The notes beneath the pieces are model-generated. The model had not been told where the DNA came from. It made no database searches and saw only the letters and a program-made list of their open reading frames with translations. Shown here in pieces: positions 54,485-64,000 of a stretch of 64,000 bases of DNA. Where the stretch lies: contig MCFL01000096.1 of assembly GCA_002102555.1 (NCBI GenBank), forward strand, positions 1 to 64,000. Reading direction: 5' to 3'. Origin of the DNA: Catenaria anguillulae PL171. Its lineage: Eukaryota > Blastocladiomycota > Blastocladiomycetes > Blastocladiales > Catenariaceae. The position numbers and the translations under genes were made by a program. How positions within the stretch are numbered: position 1 is the first letter of the stretch; each line of letters starts with the position of its first letter.

Positions 54485-55011
54485 AACGGTGCGTGTGCGG
54501 CAGGTCGACGTTTGCATTGGAGTCAACATTCATGGGCTTTATATGACAGCTCTATGCAAAAAAAAAGACATGTGGCGCGCAACGTGTGAACTCAGTAGGC
54601 TAGAGTTGCGGTGAGATGGACGATGGCGTCTTTTTCTGGACAAAAGCAATATCGGTCACATATGTGGGACATATGCACCGTATATGCACCCCATAAGCAG
54701 GCATAAGCCTCCATATGCACGGCATAAGCCCCATATGCCCGGCGTAACCTGGCCCAGTTGCAAATGGACGTGCATCACCAGCATACATTGCCCAACCCGG
54801 CAACTTCCGCTATTCGTGAGTCAGTGCATACTAGTAGAGCATAGCAAGTGGCATTTCAAGAACCGCCTCGCACGTTTTCACGCGCTGGTTGGGTTGCTAC
54901 GGGGCAACCCCGGCTGTCAGCGACAGGATCAAGTCCATCAGCGGTCTCTCTCCACTTCGGCGCCAAGCTGCAACAAGGTTCAGAGTCTGTGAACGTGGAG
55001 GAAACGTCAAA
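54485..55011. other. Spacer between orphan gene and repeat field
   Basis: No gene; it includes the repeat patch at 54661-54760. Confidence 0.4.
54661..54760. repeat. Degenerate CATATGC / GCATAAGC repeat patch
   Basis: About 100 bases contain alternating variants of catatgcac, cataagc and catatgccc with internal dyad symmetry (CATATG), spaced about 10 bases. It could be a transposon terminus, a protein-binding array or a decayed minisatellite. Confidence 0.55.
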
Positions 55012-55725
55012 AGTGGTGCAAGCAGCACAGCCTCATCCCTGGCCCACGACAAGTGAGCGAAATAGCAAGATGAGCGACACCCGCAGCTCCTACTCCACTC
55101 GCTGACCGATGTGGTGTGCAAACGAGGAGCAAGCACGGCAAGCAGTACAGCAATTGGCGAGTCAAAGTCGCACAAGCAGCGAGGCCAGTAGCACAGGTGA
55201 AAATGCGCAAAGATTCAGCAACATAGCAAGATGAGCGATGCAGCATTGGTGACTGACCACGTTTATCCGTCCAAGTGGTTCAAGCAGCACGGTCACGTTG
55301 GAGCCAGGTCCACGTGCGAAAGAGCGAAATCAAGAGTTGAGAGACACGCCCAGGACATCGGAGCAGGGACGGCCTAGTATTGGGATGGGCAAGAGTGGCG
55401 CAAGCAGCACAGCATGCATATGGGCCCGGCATCCAGCTTGGCACACCATCGTTAAGGGCCGAGGAAAGAGCAAGATGAGGGGGTGCATCTGATCAGACTG
55501 CAGTGGTGCAAGCAGCGGTTCAGCGCTTGGTCGTTCAAAGTGGTGCAAGCAGCACGGCAGGCAGCTTAGCAGACATCCCACTACAAGTGAGCGAAATAGC
55601 AAGAAGAGCGACACCGCATTGCGCGCCGATCGATGTGCGACACGGCATTGCTCCCTGACCGATGTGCGACACGGCATTGCTCCCTGACCGATGTGATCTG
55701 CCAAAGTGGCGCGAGCGGCACGGCC
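55012..55725. repeat. Degenerate interspersed repeat field
   Basis: Three motif classes recur. AGTGGTGCAAGCAGCAC-like units start near 55012, 55274, 55394, 55502, 55539 and 55705. GAGCGAAATAGCAAGATGAGCGACAC-like units lie near 55055, 55219 and 55587. A perfect 29-base tandem duplication (gatgtgcgacacggcattg...) lies at 55632-55660 and 55661-55689, with a partial third copy. Spacing is irregular and copies are diverged, unlike CRISPR or telomeric arrays. The field abuts the broken end of the integrase-like gene. Confidence 0.8.
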
Positions 55726-55958
55726 CGGGTCCGGAGCGAGGCAAAGGTTTGAGGGCGTGGGCGAAACAGTGCGCCAAGGGATGTGCGAGCAGCCCGCAAA
55801 CAGCACGAGCGAAAGACCAAGTGCAACAGCAAGTAGAGATTCTCGATCGGGTCTGGCATGCGAGCAGCGACGAGGTATTGGGATGGACAGGAGTGTTGAA
55901 AGCGCACCGCGACGATGGATCATTTCGGCACCGGACAAGTGTGTTTTCGGTGCCGCGG

Positions 55959-56739
55959 TCACGGGACTCCGTATCGCTTGACAGAATTCTCAAATAAGGC
56001 GAGAATGGAATGGGATGTGTTGTCGGCGTGCGCTCGAAACCCAACGATGAGGTGGCTGCACCGATCAATAAAGCCATGCATAACACGCTTCCACCTGCAA
56101 GATCGAGTCATTCGGGGCCGACATGGTTGTAAATGACGAATTAACAGCGCACCTGATGAGCTTGTGCCAGCCATCATTGTGCCACAATGACATGGGCCCT
56201 TTGACCTTGTACTTGCGGCGGGTAATCTTGGCTTTCCATCGCTTGAGCCTGGCCACCGGATTCACCCGCTTGAGAGACTCTTGCACTCGTAAATTCTGAA
56301 TCGGACACCGAAGCTTGTAGTGTACATACCCCCAAGCCAGCCGCCAGCCAGCATGCGGATGACGCCGGGCGTATGCCGAGACAAGCGTATCCAGGTCGTC
56401 GTCGGTTATCGTCGAGTACTCGACAAGCTCCTGGACGATGCATACGTTGATTCGACGAGAGAGTGTGCCAGGGTGAATGTCGAGTTGACGAGCAATGTCG
56501 GCAAAAGACAAGTTGAGCGTGTTCCGCAAGTTCAAGACGGCTCGGATCGACACATCCACCTTGGCGCGGCGTGAAGCGACTTGCCGGACTGACGGTGGTA
56601 CATGCATCGTCGAGGACGTCCACTCGTCTTGGATCTGGCCGCTGCAGGCCGAGACTATGGCGAAGACTGAGTCGAGCTCCTCAGAGAGCAGGAAGGCCGG
56701 GTCGCCTCGCTGCTCCAAGGCTCTCTCTGCCCGTTCCAT
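55959..56739 (-). pseudogene. Broken DDE integrase-like transposase
   Basis: Exon 1 (56739-56153) and exon 2 (from 56094) join in phase over a 58-base intron. The first part carries a helix-turn-helix (LSFADIARQLDIHPGTLSRR) and a YARRHPHAGWRLAWGY segment. The integrase core starts with GPMSLWHNDGWHKLI, whose Asp is the first catalytic residue, and continues through WKRVMHGFIDRCSHLIVGF and SVKRYGVP. This order matches the integrase-core proteins of fungi and animals that read GPNxLWHxDGxHKLIRW. A stop follows at 55961-55959 just where the second catalytic Asp should be; the expected DRGTEN appears directly after in another frame, and the remainder toward 55800 is scrambled. The family name is from memory of the motif. 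Confidence 0.75.
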
Positions 56740-57177
56740 CGGATATTGGTCGAGTGCTTCGAGTGTTTATTGTACATTCATTGTGTGTATAGAGCATTTT
56801 TCAATGAGAAAGAGAGACCGGCATCTCGTATGTTGCCTGTTCCTGTCTGTGCATGACTCGGGATCGACCGGAGCTCGCACATTTGTTCGCACTGTCAGAT
56901 CCTATATGCTTAAGGCATTATGAGCCCATATTGACGCATGCACCCTTGTTATTCCTTTTGTCCACGAAAATACTCCATACTACGAACAGGACCTAAGGGA
57001 GCATGTCGCCCAAGAGCAACTCATTTTTACCTGAGGCAAGTCCTGATGGAAACGGAGGATCATGGTATACACACCTCACACCCAATCAAAGGAGTCAAGA
57101 ACCACCATACTGTAGTATGTATATACAGTGAGGAAAAAAATAAATAAACAAAACAAGCGCAACCGGTCAAGAGGCCG
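56740..57177. other. Interval between Fanzor 3' end and integrase-like gene
   Basis: 438 bases with no protein gene, AT-richer than the flanks, with aaaaaaataaataaacaaaac just after the Fanzor stop (minus-strand T-rich). In described Fanzor and TnpB loci the guide RNA is encoded at the 3' end of the gene or next to it, so this interval plus the last part of the gene is where such an RNA would be sought. Confidence 0.4.
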
Positions 57178-59367
57178 TCAAGTGGAACGATGGCGGATCG
57201 ACTCGGACGACGCGCCAGCTTGCTGCGCAACAATTTGCCGCGGCGCCCAAACCCGGATCGGAGCCCGCTGCCCATGGAGGTGCAAGTCACCAACCCACTT
57301 GCGCCAAATGTTGAGGGCGCCATTGGCGTCCCGGTCCAGCATGGCACCACAGTGGGTGCAGTGGTACTCCTTGCGGGAGCCAACGTCGTTGAAGGCGCCG
57401 CAAGCTGCACACGCCTTGGACGTGTACGACTCGTCAATGGTCGCCACGAGCATGCCAACGACCGTGCCACCCTTGACAAGCTTGTCGACAAATTGGCTGA
57501 CCCGGAGGTCCAGCAGCGCACGCTTGACCGATGGGTGCAAGTTGCTGGCCTTTGCAGGGGCAGCGGTGGTGGTGGCGGCAGGTGCAGTGGCAGCGGCATT
57601 GTTGAGCCGAGTGGCTCCCTCACGCGACAAAATCATAGACGCAGTGTTGAACCGGCCCACGATGACAAACCGGGCGTTGTCGCGCACGAATTGGAGCACT
57701 GTGCGGTGCAAGGTTGACACGAGCGAGGCGATTTGGCGCCGAATGTCGCGCTGCTCAATGCCAATGTGGCGCAGGCGGCGGTGATGGTGGTCACGGAGCC
57801 GCCCAAGCGTCACCCGGTCCACGCCTAAGTGCTTGTGTGCCATGCCCTTGCCCACACCGTTTGGATGAAGGGCTGCCAACACGCGCCGCACCTCAGCCTC
57901 TTCGGCCGCCAACGCATCCAACCGGCAATGGAACGCCTCTGTGACCGACGCCGTCCGCACGCCAATCCGCACGCACACACCATTGGTGAAGGCAATGTGT
58001 GCAAAATCGCGCGCACCCATGTCGATTGCGGCGCCACGGCCAATCGTGTACTCGGCAAGCTGATCGTTGTCCACCTCCAACCATTCCTCGGCCTCCTGGC
58101 CTGGGCCTGCGTTGGCCAGCAACTTGTCGTCCTTGAGGGCTTGGGCGTCCTTGAGCGCTTGCACGCGCACCTCGCGCGGAACAAGCAGCTCCAAGCGCTG
58201 GGCGCGGCCGCGGACCAATGGTCCAAACTCGAGCATGTTCTCACCACGTGCAACTGCAGCGTTGGCCATTGCTTGGCCCGTCGAGTCTAGCACAAAGGAC
58301 AGGAGGACTGGCTCGCGATCGTGGTGGTTGGACGCGTTCACAATGCGGAGCGTCCACTGGCCAGCATCCTGATTGGAAGGCGCGGGATTGCATGTCAAGT
58401 GGTCAATGTCAAATGCACCAGCAATGGCAAATGCAACGGAAATGTTTGCATACGTTTTGGACGACGCGTGCACAGTGGTGCTTGCGACAGTGGGCCGAGC
58501 CAACGCGGAAGTACTTGGTCTGGTCCATGCCAGCAACAAGGGGAATGGCAGCGTGGTTGGTGGTGGGCGACCGCTTGAGCGTCGACCAGGCGGTCGCAGC
58601 CTGTTCGGCTGCAAACAGAGCCACTGCCGAGGTTGTGAGGTGGGACACGTGAGCGCCCACATGCTGAAGGCCCACATGCTGCTGGTCACGGCGAACCAAT
58701 GCTTGCTTGGCAATGCGGCTCAAGTCCAATGGCTCGGTTGGATCAGGGTTGGCTGTCACCCGCGCTGCGCAGAGGGTCGAGGCCAGATTGAAGGCTGTGG
58801 CTGACATTTTGCGCAAGTCGCGCAACATGGTATTGGCCGAATCGAGCGCCGCGCGGCGATCTGTCACTGTCGCGCCAGGCGCAAACTCGAGCGTGGCTGT
58901 GCACCTTTCGGTCAGCATCGTGGAGCCATCCTTGTGCGCCTTGTCCCATAGGTTGGACGTGACCTGGTCAACCAAGACATGTCAGGGTGACCATCTTGCA
59001 ACACGATCAAGGATGGGTGTGAGACTAGACGCACCTCAGCCCCATGGTAATTGAGGAACGATTGCGTAGCCTCAGGGTGGAAGGCCACGAAATGCTCCCC
59101 GCGACGGTCGGCCGACGTCACGATTGGTGCAATGCACACAACTTGCTCCTCCAGCAGCCGGGCCGAAAACACGAACCCGGTCCGTTGCTGCCCCGTCACG
59201 CGGCCCAACGCCGAAACGTTCATCCCAAATTGGCTGGCTAGCGCGCTCGGGTTGGCGAGGCGAATGTGTGTGTGCATGGGAACGGCATGCGATTGGTCAA
59301 AGCTTGACGACGGTGCGGCGGGCGAGGAGGCGGTTTGGGGAGCAGCAGCGTGGGCAGTGGCCATCAT
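57178..59367 (-). CDS. Fanzor: eukaryotic TnpB-like RNA-guided nuclease, three exons
   Basis: Exons 59367-59035, 58963-58454 and 58368-57178 (introns 71 and 85 bases, donors GTGCGT and GTATGC) keep phase and give 677 residues. The N-terminal 280 are Ala/Ser/His-rich and unique. RuvC-I is AAIDMGARDFAHIAF (Asp near 397). After a helical insert comes RFVIVGRFNTASMI (near 515-528), then TIDESYTSKACAACG (Glu near 594, Cys 601 and 604), EYHCTHCG (Cys 618 and 621) and LDRDANGALNIW (Asp near 628), i.e. split RuvC plus zinc ribbon. ESYTSKxCxxCG and DRDxNGAxNI are hallmarks of OrfB/TnpB-Fanzor proteins. Fanzors cut DNA guided by an RNA encoded beside the gene. All motif residues are present, so it may be active. 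It starts MMATAH; the second ATG is equally possible. Confidence 0.93.
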
Positions 59368-61640
59368 GGTTGGTTGTTGAAGTGGGTGGGTGCGTGGGTG
59401 GATTCGATTGGGTCTTGGAAGAAGGACACGATTGTGATTTGTGGCTGTGTACGTGGGAAATGGGCAATGGCAAAAAGGATGAGGGTCGGTCGGGCGCTGT
59501 TGGTGTCTTGCGCGCGTGCATTGGTATTCACATACAGGATCATGGGTAAAAATGTCACTTGAAAGAGCGATACAATAAATAACTGGCTCGCACTCTGGTT
59601 CCTCACGCAACTCGCGGGCGTATAGGTAGTCGGTTGGTGGGCGTCCGCCAAGGATGATGTATATGCCACGCCACTGGTTCTGGTGCACACGACAGGTTTG
59701 CCCACTGGTGTTCCAGTCCGTCGCCCATGACAAGTTGAATAGCCATTGTACCGAATGTATATCCGTGAGCAGCGCTTTCAGACGCTGAGCGAGTCTGTTA
59801 TCCATATCCAGGGAACAAGTAAGTGGCTATGGCAAGAGTAATCAACTGACACGAATGCTTGAACGGAACCGCGCCACGCGAAACCGCGAGAGACACCGCG
59901 CGCCGACGTAGACAAACGCGAGTGAGACACGAACGTGAGACTGCTGTTTTCAGGTGGTGCAGCCACGCAGGTAAAGAGTGATGACACATCTCGGACACTG
60001 ACACTGAGCGGGTAAGTGCCTCTGTATATATATACCCGCGTCACCTACAAAAGGGTTTCAAACGGTGCACGTTTTGGGACACGCCTATCGCCACACCTGC
60101 TCTTTTCCCGACGCTTGAGACACCATACATTACCTATTTTCGTTTCGAGGGCGGCATCCATCCCGACTCTCTCCGGATCTCATTGTGGCATTGTGTGTCG
60201 TGTGCCGCAGCGTGGATGGACGCTCCTGCTGAAGGGCGCTCGAGCTTTGACCAATGCAAAGGCAGGCAGGTACAAATTGCGGCCACGCCCCGCCCGCTCT
60301 CTACCCTCTTTTCTTGATCGTGCTCTTTGGCCATTCGCTTTCACCAACCCCTCCATCCCTGCTTCTTGCACCACGCATTATTCATTCTTTTCTTTTGCTT
60401 CCTCGTCGATTCCGTTTGCCCACTCCCCGTCGGCCCGGCCCATAAACAACCCCCTCAAGCGCAACGGAGACGACGGGACATTCAAGGAATCATGAAGTCG
60501 AGTACAAGATGCCGTGCGTCGTGGTCGCAGTGGGATGGTGCGGTCATGTCGTGATGTGAGTTCGCCCCAAGAGTACGTACCGTCCGTTGTCCATTGTCAA
60601 CTTGAACGCTTGGATGCATTCCTTGTCCTGACTCATGCCTGTTTGTAAATATCATAGCTGGTGATCCATCTCAAGGAACCCTTCTTGTGCCGCCGGGTAC
60701 CTTTGGGCAGGCCTTTGGTCGCTGCGTCTTCGGATTCAGTTTAAGTACCCACGAAAGGGTGGCAAAGACGACTGCAGCGGGCGTGTCGAGTTGTTGTTGT
60801 CAGTTTTTTTTTCTTTTCTTTTTGTTTTGCATGTCAGGGTGGACAATGTATCACGAAGGCGTTGTGGAAGGGAGCTTTGACTTGTTTTCAGTATCATGAG
60901 AGCATTGAAATCTCATCGCGAGTAACTTTTGACTCTTGTCGCGAAGCCAAGTCGCAACGGTGCTTGCGCATTTATGGATCCAGTGATGGGTTGGGGTGAG
61001 TCGGACTTGGGATCTGCGAGTTGGATCGGAGACGTAATTGAACGCGTTGGTTTGACTGGGCGTTGCCGTCGCCCCGCCATTGTTTTTCGCTCTCGAGTCT
61101 CCCATTCAGCTTGCACAGTGCATATCTAACGGTATTCGCAAACCGTTGACGTGCTCCGCAGGCTACGGGACGACCACCGCTCTGCCACCAAGACCAACTT
61201 CCTCACACTCTGTGCCAAGGGTAAACGAAGCGGACATGCATTTGGAGTATATAGAATATAGTGATATTATATGACGTTCATACCAAATATTTCATATCGC
61301 GAAGATACTGCAGTGTCAGCAGCCAGGATTATAATTTCCATGGTGATATCAGGTGTTGGCCACAAACTTGGAACTGCGATATCTCTGATGAACCAAAAGT
61401 GGATTCCCGCGACACCAATCTGTCCTATAGGCTTGATACCATTGATACCCGCGCTGGCAAGCCGCCACCACACACATCGGCTGCAGATGCTCCAGGCGCC
61501 ACTTTGTAGCGCCACTGCCATCCGCGTCTACTGTGACTTCCCACTGCTCTTTCATCCAGTGAGACATTTCCATGTTCCATGAAACGTTGTCCTTCGTCGT
61601 CCAGCTCGCCAACCTGACACATACTACGATTCCACGCACC
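59368..61640. other. 2.3 kb without a supported gene
   Basis: Upstream of both the Fanzor (minus) and the MULE-like gene (plus). A TATA-type alternation tatatatata lies at 60025-60034. Open frames are short, overlapping and without motifs. It should hold both promoters and possibly one end of the Fanzor-bearing element. Confidence 0.45.
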
Positions 61641-64000
61641 ATGGAAAACGCTGCCCGCTCTGCTGGGGCCATTTCCAGCCCGTCTCGCAACTCCATGTTC
61701 CCACGCCCACTCCTGTTGGAGCCAAATGGGAACACTGAAAACAAAATCCAACACGCTGCTGCTGATGATGCTCCGGCAGAGCTTGATGAAACATCTAAGG
61801 ACCCTACTGCCGCTGCTGCTGCCCATGACCTCGGTTCTGCCCAAAACTCTCCTGCGATTGATTCTGTGCATCTCACTGCCTCGACGAACAAACAGCCGTC
61901 TATCTCGATGGTTTCGAGTCTCCTCGACCACGTTGATTCCCAGCATGGCGACCTTGAGCAAGAGGCCGGCGAAATGTCCCACATCTATCAAGAGGGTCCG
62001 TTTTCTTTCCTGCTCATTGAAAACTCACGATCGCAACCCAGAGCCAAACTTGTCCAGACCATTGGGACTGAACCTCATTCCTTGCTTATTGGAACAGCCG
62101 GTAATCACGCCGACCTTCAATTGGACGCCAACGCCGAGCGTGACGAATTGTTGGACGCGCAAGTCAAAACGGAGTACCAGCCGTCTCAACACAGCGATGG
62201 ACGGGTGACGGAGATTCTATGGAATATGATGCAGCATACGATGCGATGGTGGGCCTTCCCACTGGGGTGATGGAAGTCATTGACTTGCGCTCTGATGACG
62301 AGTCCGATGATGACGTAACTGTGGTGGATGGCAATGATAATAATGGTGCGTTTCCCCCTCTTTTCACACCGTCTCGTTGCAAGTTCTTACTGGGGTGCAT
62401 GTTCCAGTTGTCATCCCCATTGCAAAACTGCTTGGCCCGAACGAATCGATTTTTCAGCTGGGCGAAGGCAAAGCGATTCGCGTGAGCCATAGCCTCTATG
62501 CCAAGGCTATTGCCATGCAACCCCTCGTCGCCGAGTATGCCATGGCAGGCCCCATCGAAAAACAGCAGGCGAGAATGCGGGTTGGCGGCACAGTGCACAT
62601 CATTGAAAATGCTGTGTTTGTCACATTGACACCTGGCGCCGTGTTTGGCATGGTTCGTTTGTGTTACTTTGACTGGTCGATCTGCCCTGCATTTGCGCTG
62701 ACAGTGCCTTTGTCATCAACCCTCCAGATGCAATACTCCTACAAGACGACTGGCTCGCCACCTGTCAAACAACAACCCGTTTATGTGCTTTCCGAGTTGG
62801 CCGCGTCACTGCCGGGTATCGATGGCCAAGCCATTCCCATGTTTACGAAAACCAGTTTCTCGTGCCGCGGCGTTTACACTTGCAAGCTCATTGATCCGTC
62901 CATTCACGATTTTCGTCATCCTGGCTTTGTCACGTCCCCCGACTTTGACGCGCCGCCGTTCGCAGCGGCCCGCGAACGCGCCCAGCTGGCGCAAATCACG
63001 CGTGTCAATCGAGCAACAATCGAGTTTTACAACAAGCACATCGTTCAATTCAAGTGCCCATGCTCCGCCGACGCCAAACCTGTGTTGCGCCACAACGTGC
63101 GGATCATTTTTTGTCATTGCCTGTTCTGATGACATTGTTGCTAACTCATCACTGTCAATCCTACTTTGCAGCCCAACGCCAAGCCGCCGCGTTCAACCTC
63201 GTACATCGGCTGTGACAGGTACCAGCTCGGCGACCCTGTTGGGCTGCACCGAGGCAAGGGGATCAACCCAACCGACGCCGACATCAAGGTCTTGGAGGAC
63301 TTGATGGGCGGAAAGATCTCTCTCGCCGACATTCATGAAGAGCCACCCTGTTTCGTGGTTCGGGCTCGCAGCAGCAAGGCAGAAAGTTGTCGTACGTTGA
63401 CCCTCCTTCCAGGGGAAGACACGTTTTCAGCGTCACTCACTTTTTTGTTCTTCCCACAGCGGTTGAACACCGAGACGCCAATGGCATTATCACCAAGCAG
63501 AACATGGTCAAGTGCGGTGACGATTGTCCAGTCATTGGCGACCTGTTCCTTCCTGTCGACTCAACTTTTCCGTATTCAGTGATGCTTCTCATGGGAGAGC
63601 ACAACCACCCACCGCCACCTCCGGAAAAAACTCCGACGAACATCAAGCAGGCCATTGCCGAGGCCGCCAAGTGTCAACAGCCGAGTCACTTCAACAAGCT
63701 CACGTCCCGCGAGCGCCTCGCAGCGTTGGCGATGATTCACCGGATCGACATTTCCCACCCATCCTTTGCGCAACGGCAGCGTGCCCGCAATCTCGTCCCT
63801 GTACAATCAACCACTCCACCCGAAGTACATGGCTTGCCGGACCAAATCGCTCTATTCCAATTGTTTTGCTCTGGCTCAACCCTTGTGGCTGGCTATTTGC
63901 AGAATGTGTCGTTTGATGGTCAGCGCTTTATTGCTTTTGCAATGCCTGAATCGGGCGCCATGCTCTTGGCCCGAGCTCGCGTTTTTGACATCGACATGAC
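61641..64000 (+). CDS. MULE-transposase-like gene, cut by the window edge
   Basis: From ATG 61641 (an in-frame ATG lies at 61572) exons 61641-62100, 62181-62345, 62408-63096 (with a possible 75-base in-frame intron 62653-62727), 63172-63391 and 63460-64000 join in phase, and the frame is open at the edge. The N-terminus is disordered and acidic (DLRSDDESDDDVTVVDGNDN). The middle has VYTCKLIDPSIHDFRHPGF and CPCSADAKP. Near 63500-63620 a Cys/His pattern reads KCGDDCPVIGDLF and ends MGEHNHPPPPPEKTP, like the FLYWCH/WRKY-GCM1-type zinc finger that precedes MULE transposases. The final FDIDM is where the first catalytic Asp of such a domain (usually D-T-F) would begin. The DDE core lies outside the window, so activity cannot be judged. 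Confidence 0.6.

Noticed and set aside
55012-55725. CRISPR-like array
   Set aside because: Repeat units differ in class and sequence, spacing is irregular, and the organism is a eukaryote.
57128-58804. Plus-strand frames across the Fanzor gene
   Set aside because: They are antisense shadows of a protein with clear family motifs and correct splice phases on the minus strand.
60016-60495. 159-residue plus-strand frame upstream of the MULE-like gene
   Set aside because: Pro/Ser/Arg-rich, no domain, and overlapped by equally long frames on the other strand.

Overview
The window is eukaryotic and fungal, most likely from an early-diverging zoosporic fungus; Blastocladiomycota fits best, Chytridiomycota is possible. 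The evidence is dense genes on both strands, many short spliceosomal introns (mostly 57-115 bases, GTRNGY donors, CTAAC/CTGAC-like branch sites), a CBM18 chitin deacetylase, fungal splicing and tRNA-modification genes, a family A-like GPCR, dCache receptors and a Fanzor nuclease. The species is inferred, not proven. Exon limits were derived by hand from frame, phase and splice consensus.

Positions 1-17 kb hold mostly single-copy genes: two unrecognised proteins (one a long coiled coil), a voltage-gated K+ channel (5308-8615), the KEOPS subunit PCC1, a TMEM14 protein, a polytopic membrane protein, a protein with a cysteine-packed tail, and the GPN-loop GTPase GPN1.

Positions 17-40 kb hold a tandem pair of dCache receptors with no output domain, the splicing factor SYF1, a TTC36 homologue, tRNA-Gln(CUG), a small four-helix membrane protein, an eight-exon ABCC transporter (28941-33641), a six-exon family A-like GPCR, an unresolved region that may contain a broken membrane-protein gene, and the mitochondrial rescue factor ICT1.

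Positions 40-49 kb hold a chitin deacetylase whose N-terminal part changes frame three times, an array of five small four-helix membrane proteins in two subfamilies (one with a frame break), and a serine carboxypeptidase. Chitin modification, secreted hydrolysis, sensing and export suggest a cell-surface theme, but there is no operon logic here.

Positions 49-64 kb form an accessory island with mobile-element character: low-complexity orphan proteins, a degenerate repeat field, a broken DDE integrase-like gene, an intact-looking Fanzor (eukaryotic TnpB-like RNA-guided nuclease, 57178-59367) and, cut by the right edge, a MULE-transposase-like gene. The Fanzor and the integrase remnant lie 438 bases apart on the same strand and are the strongest candidate for an undescribed system.
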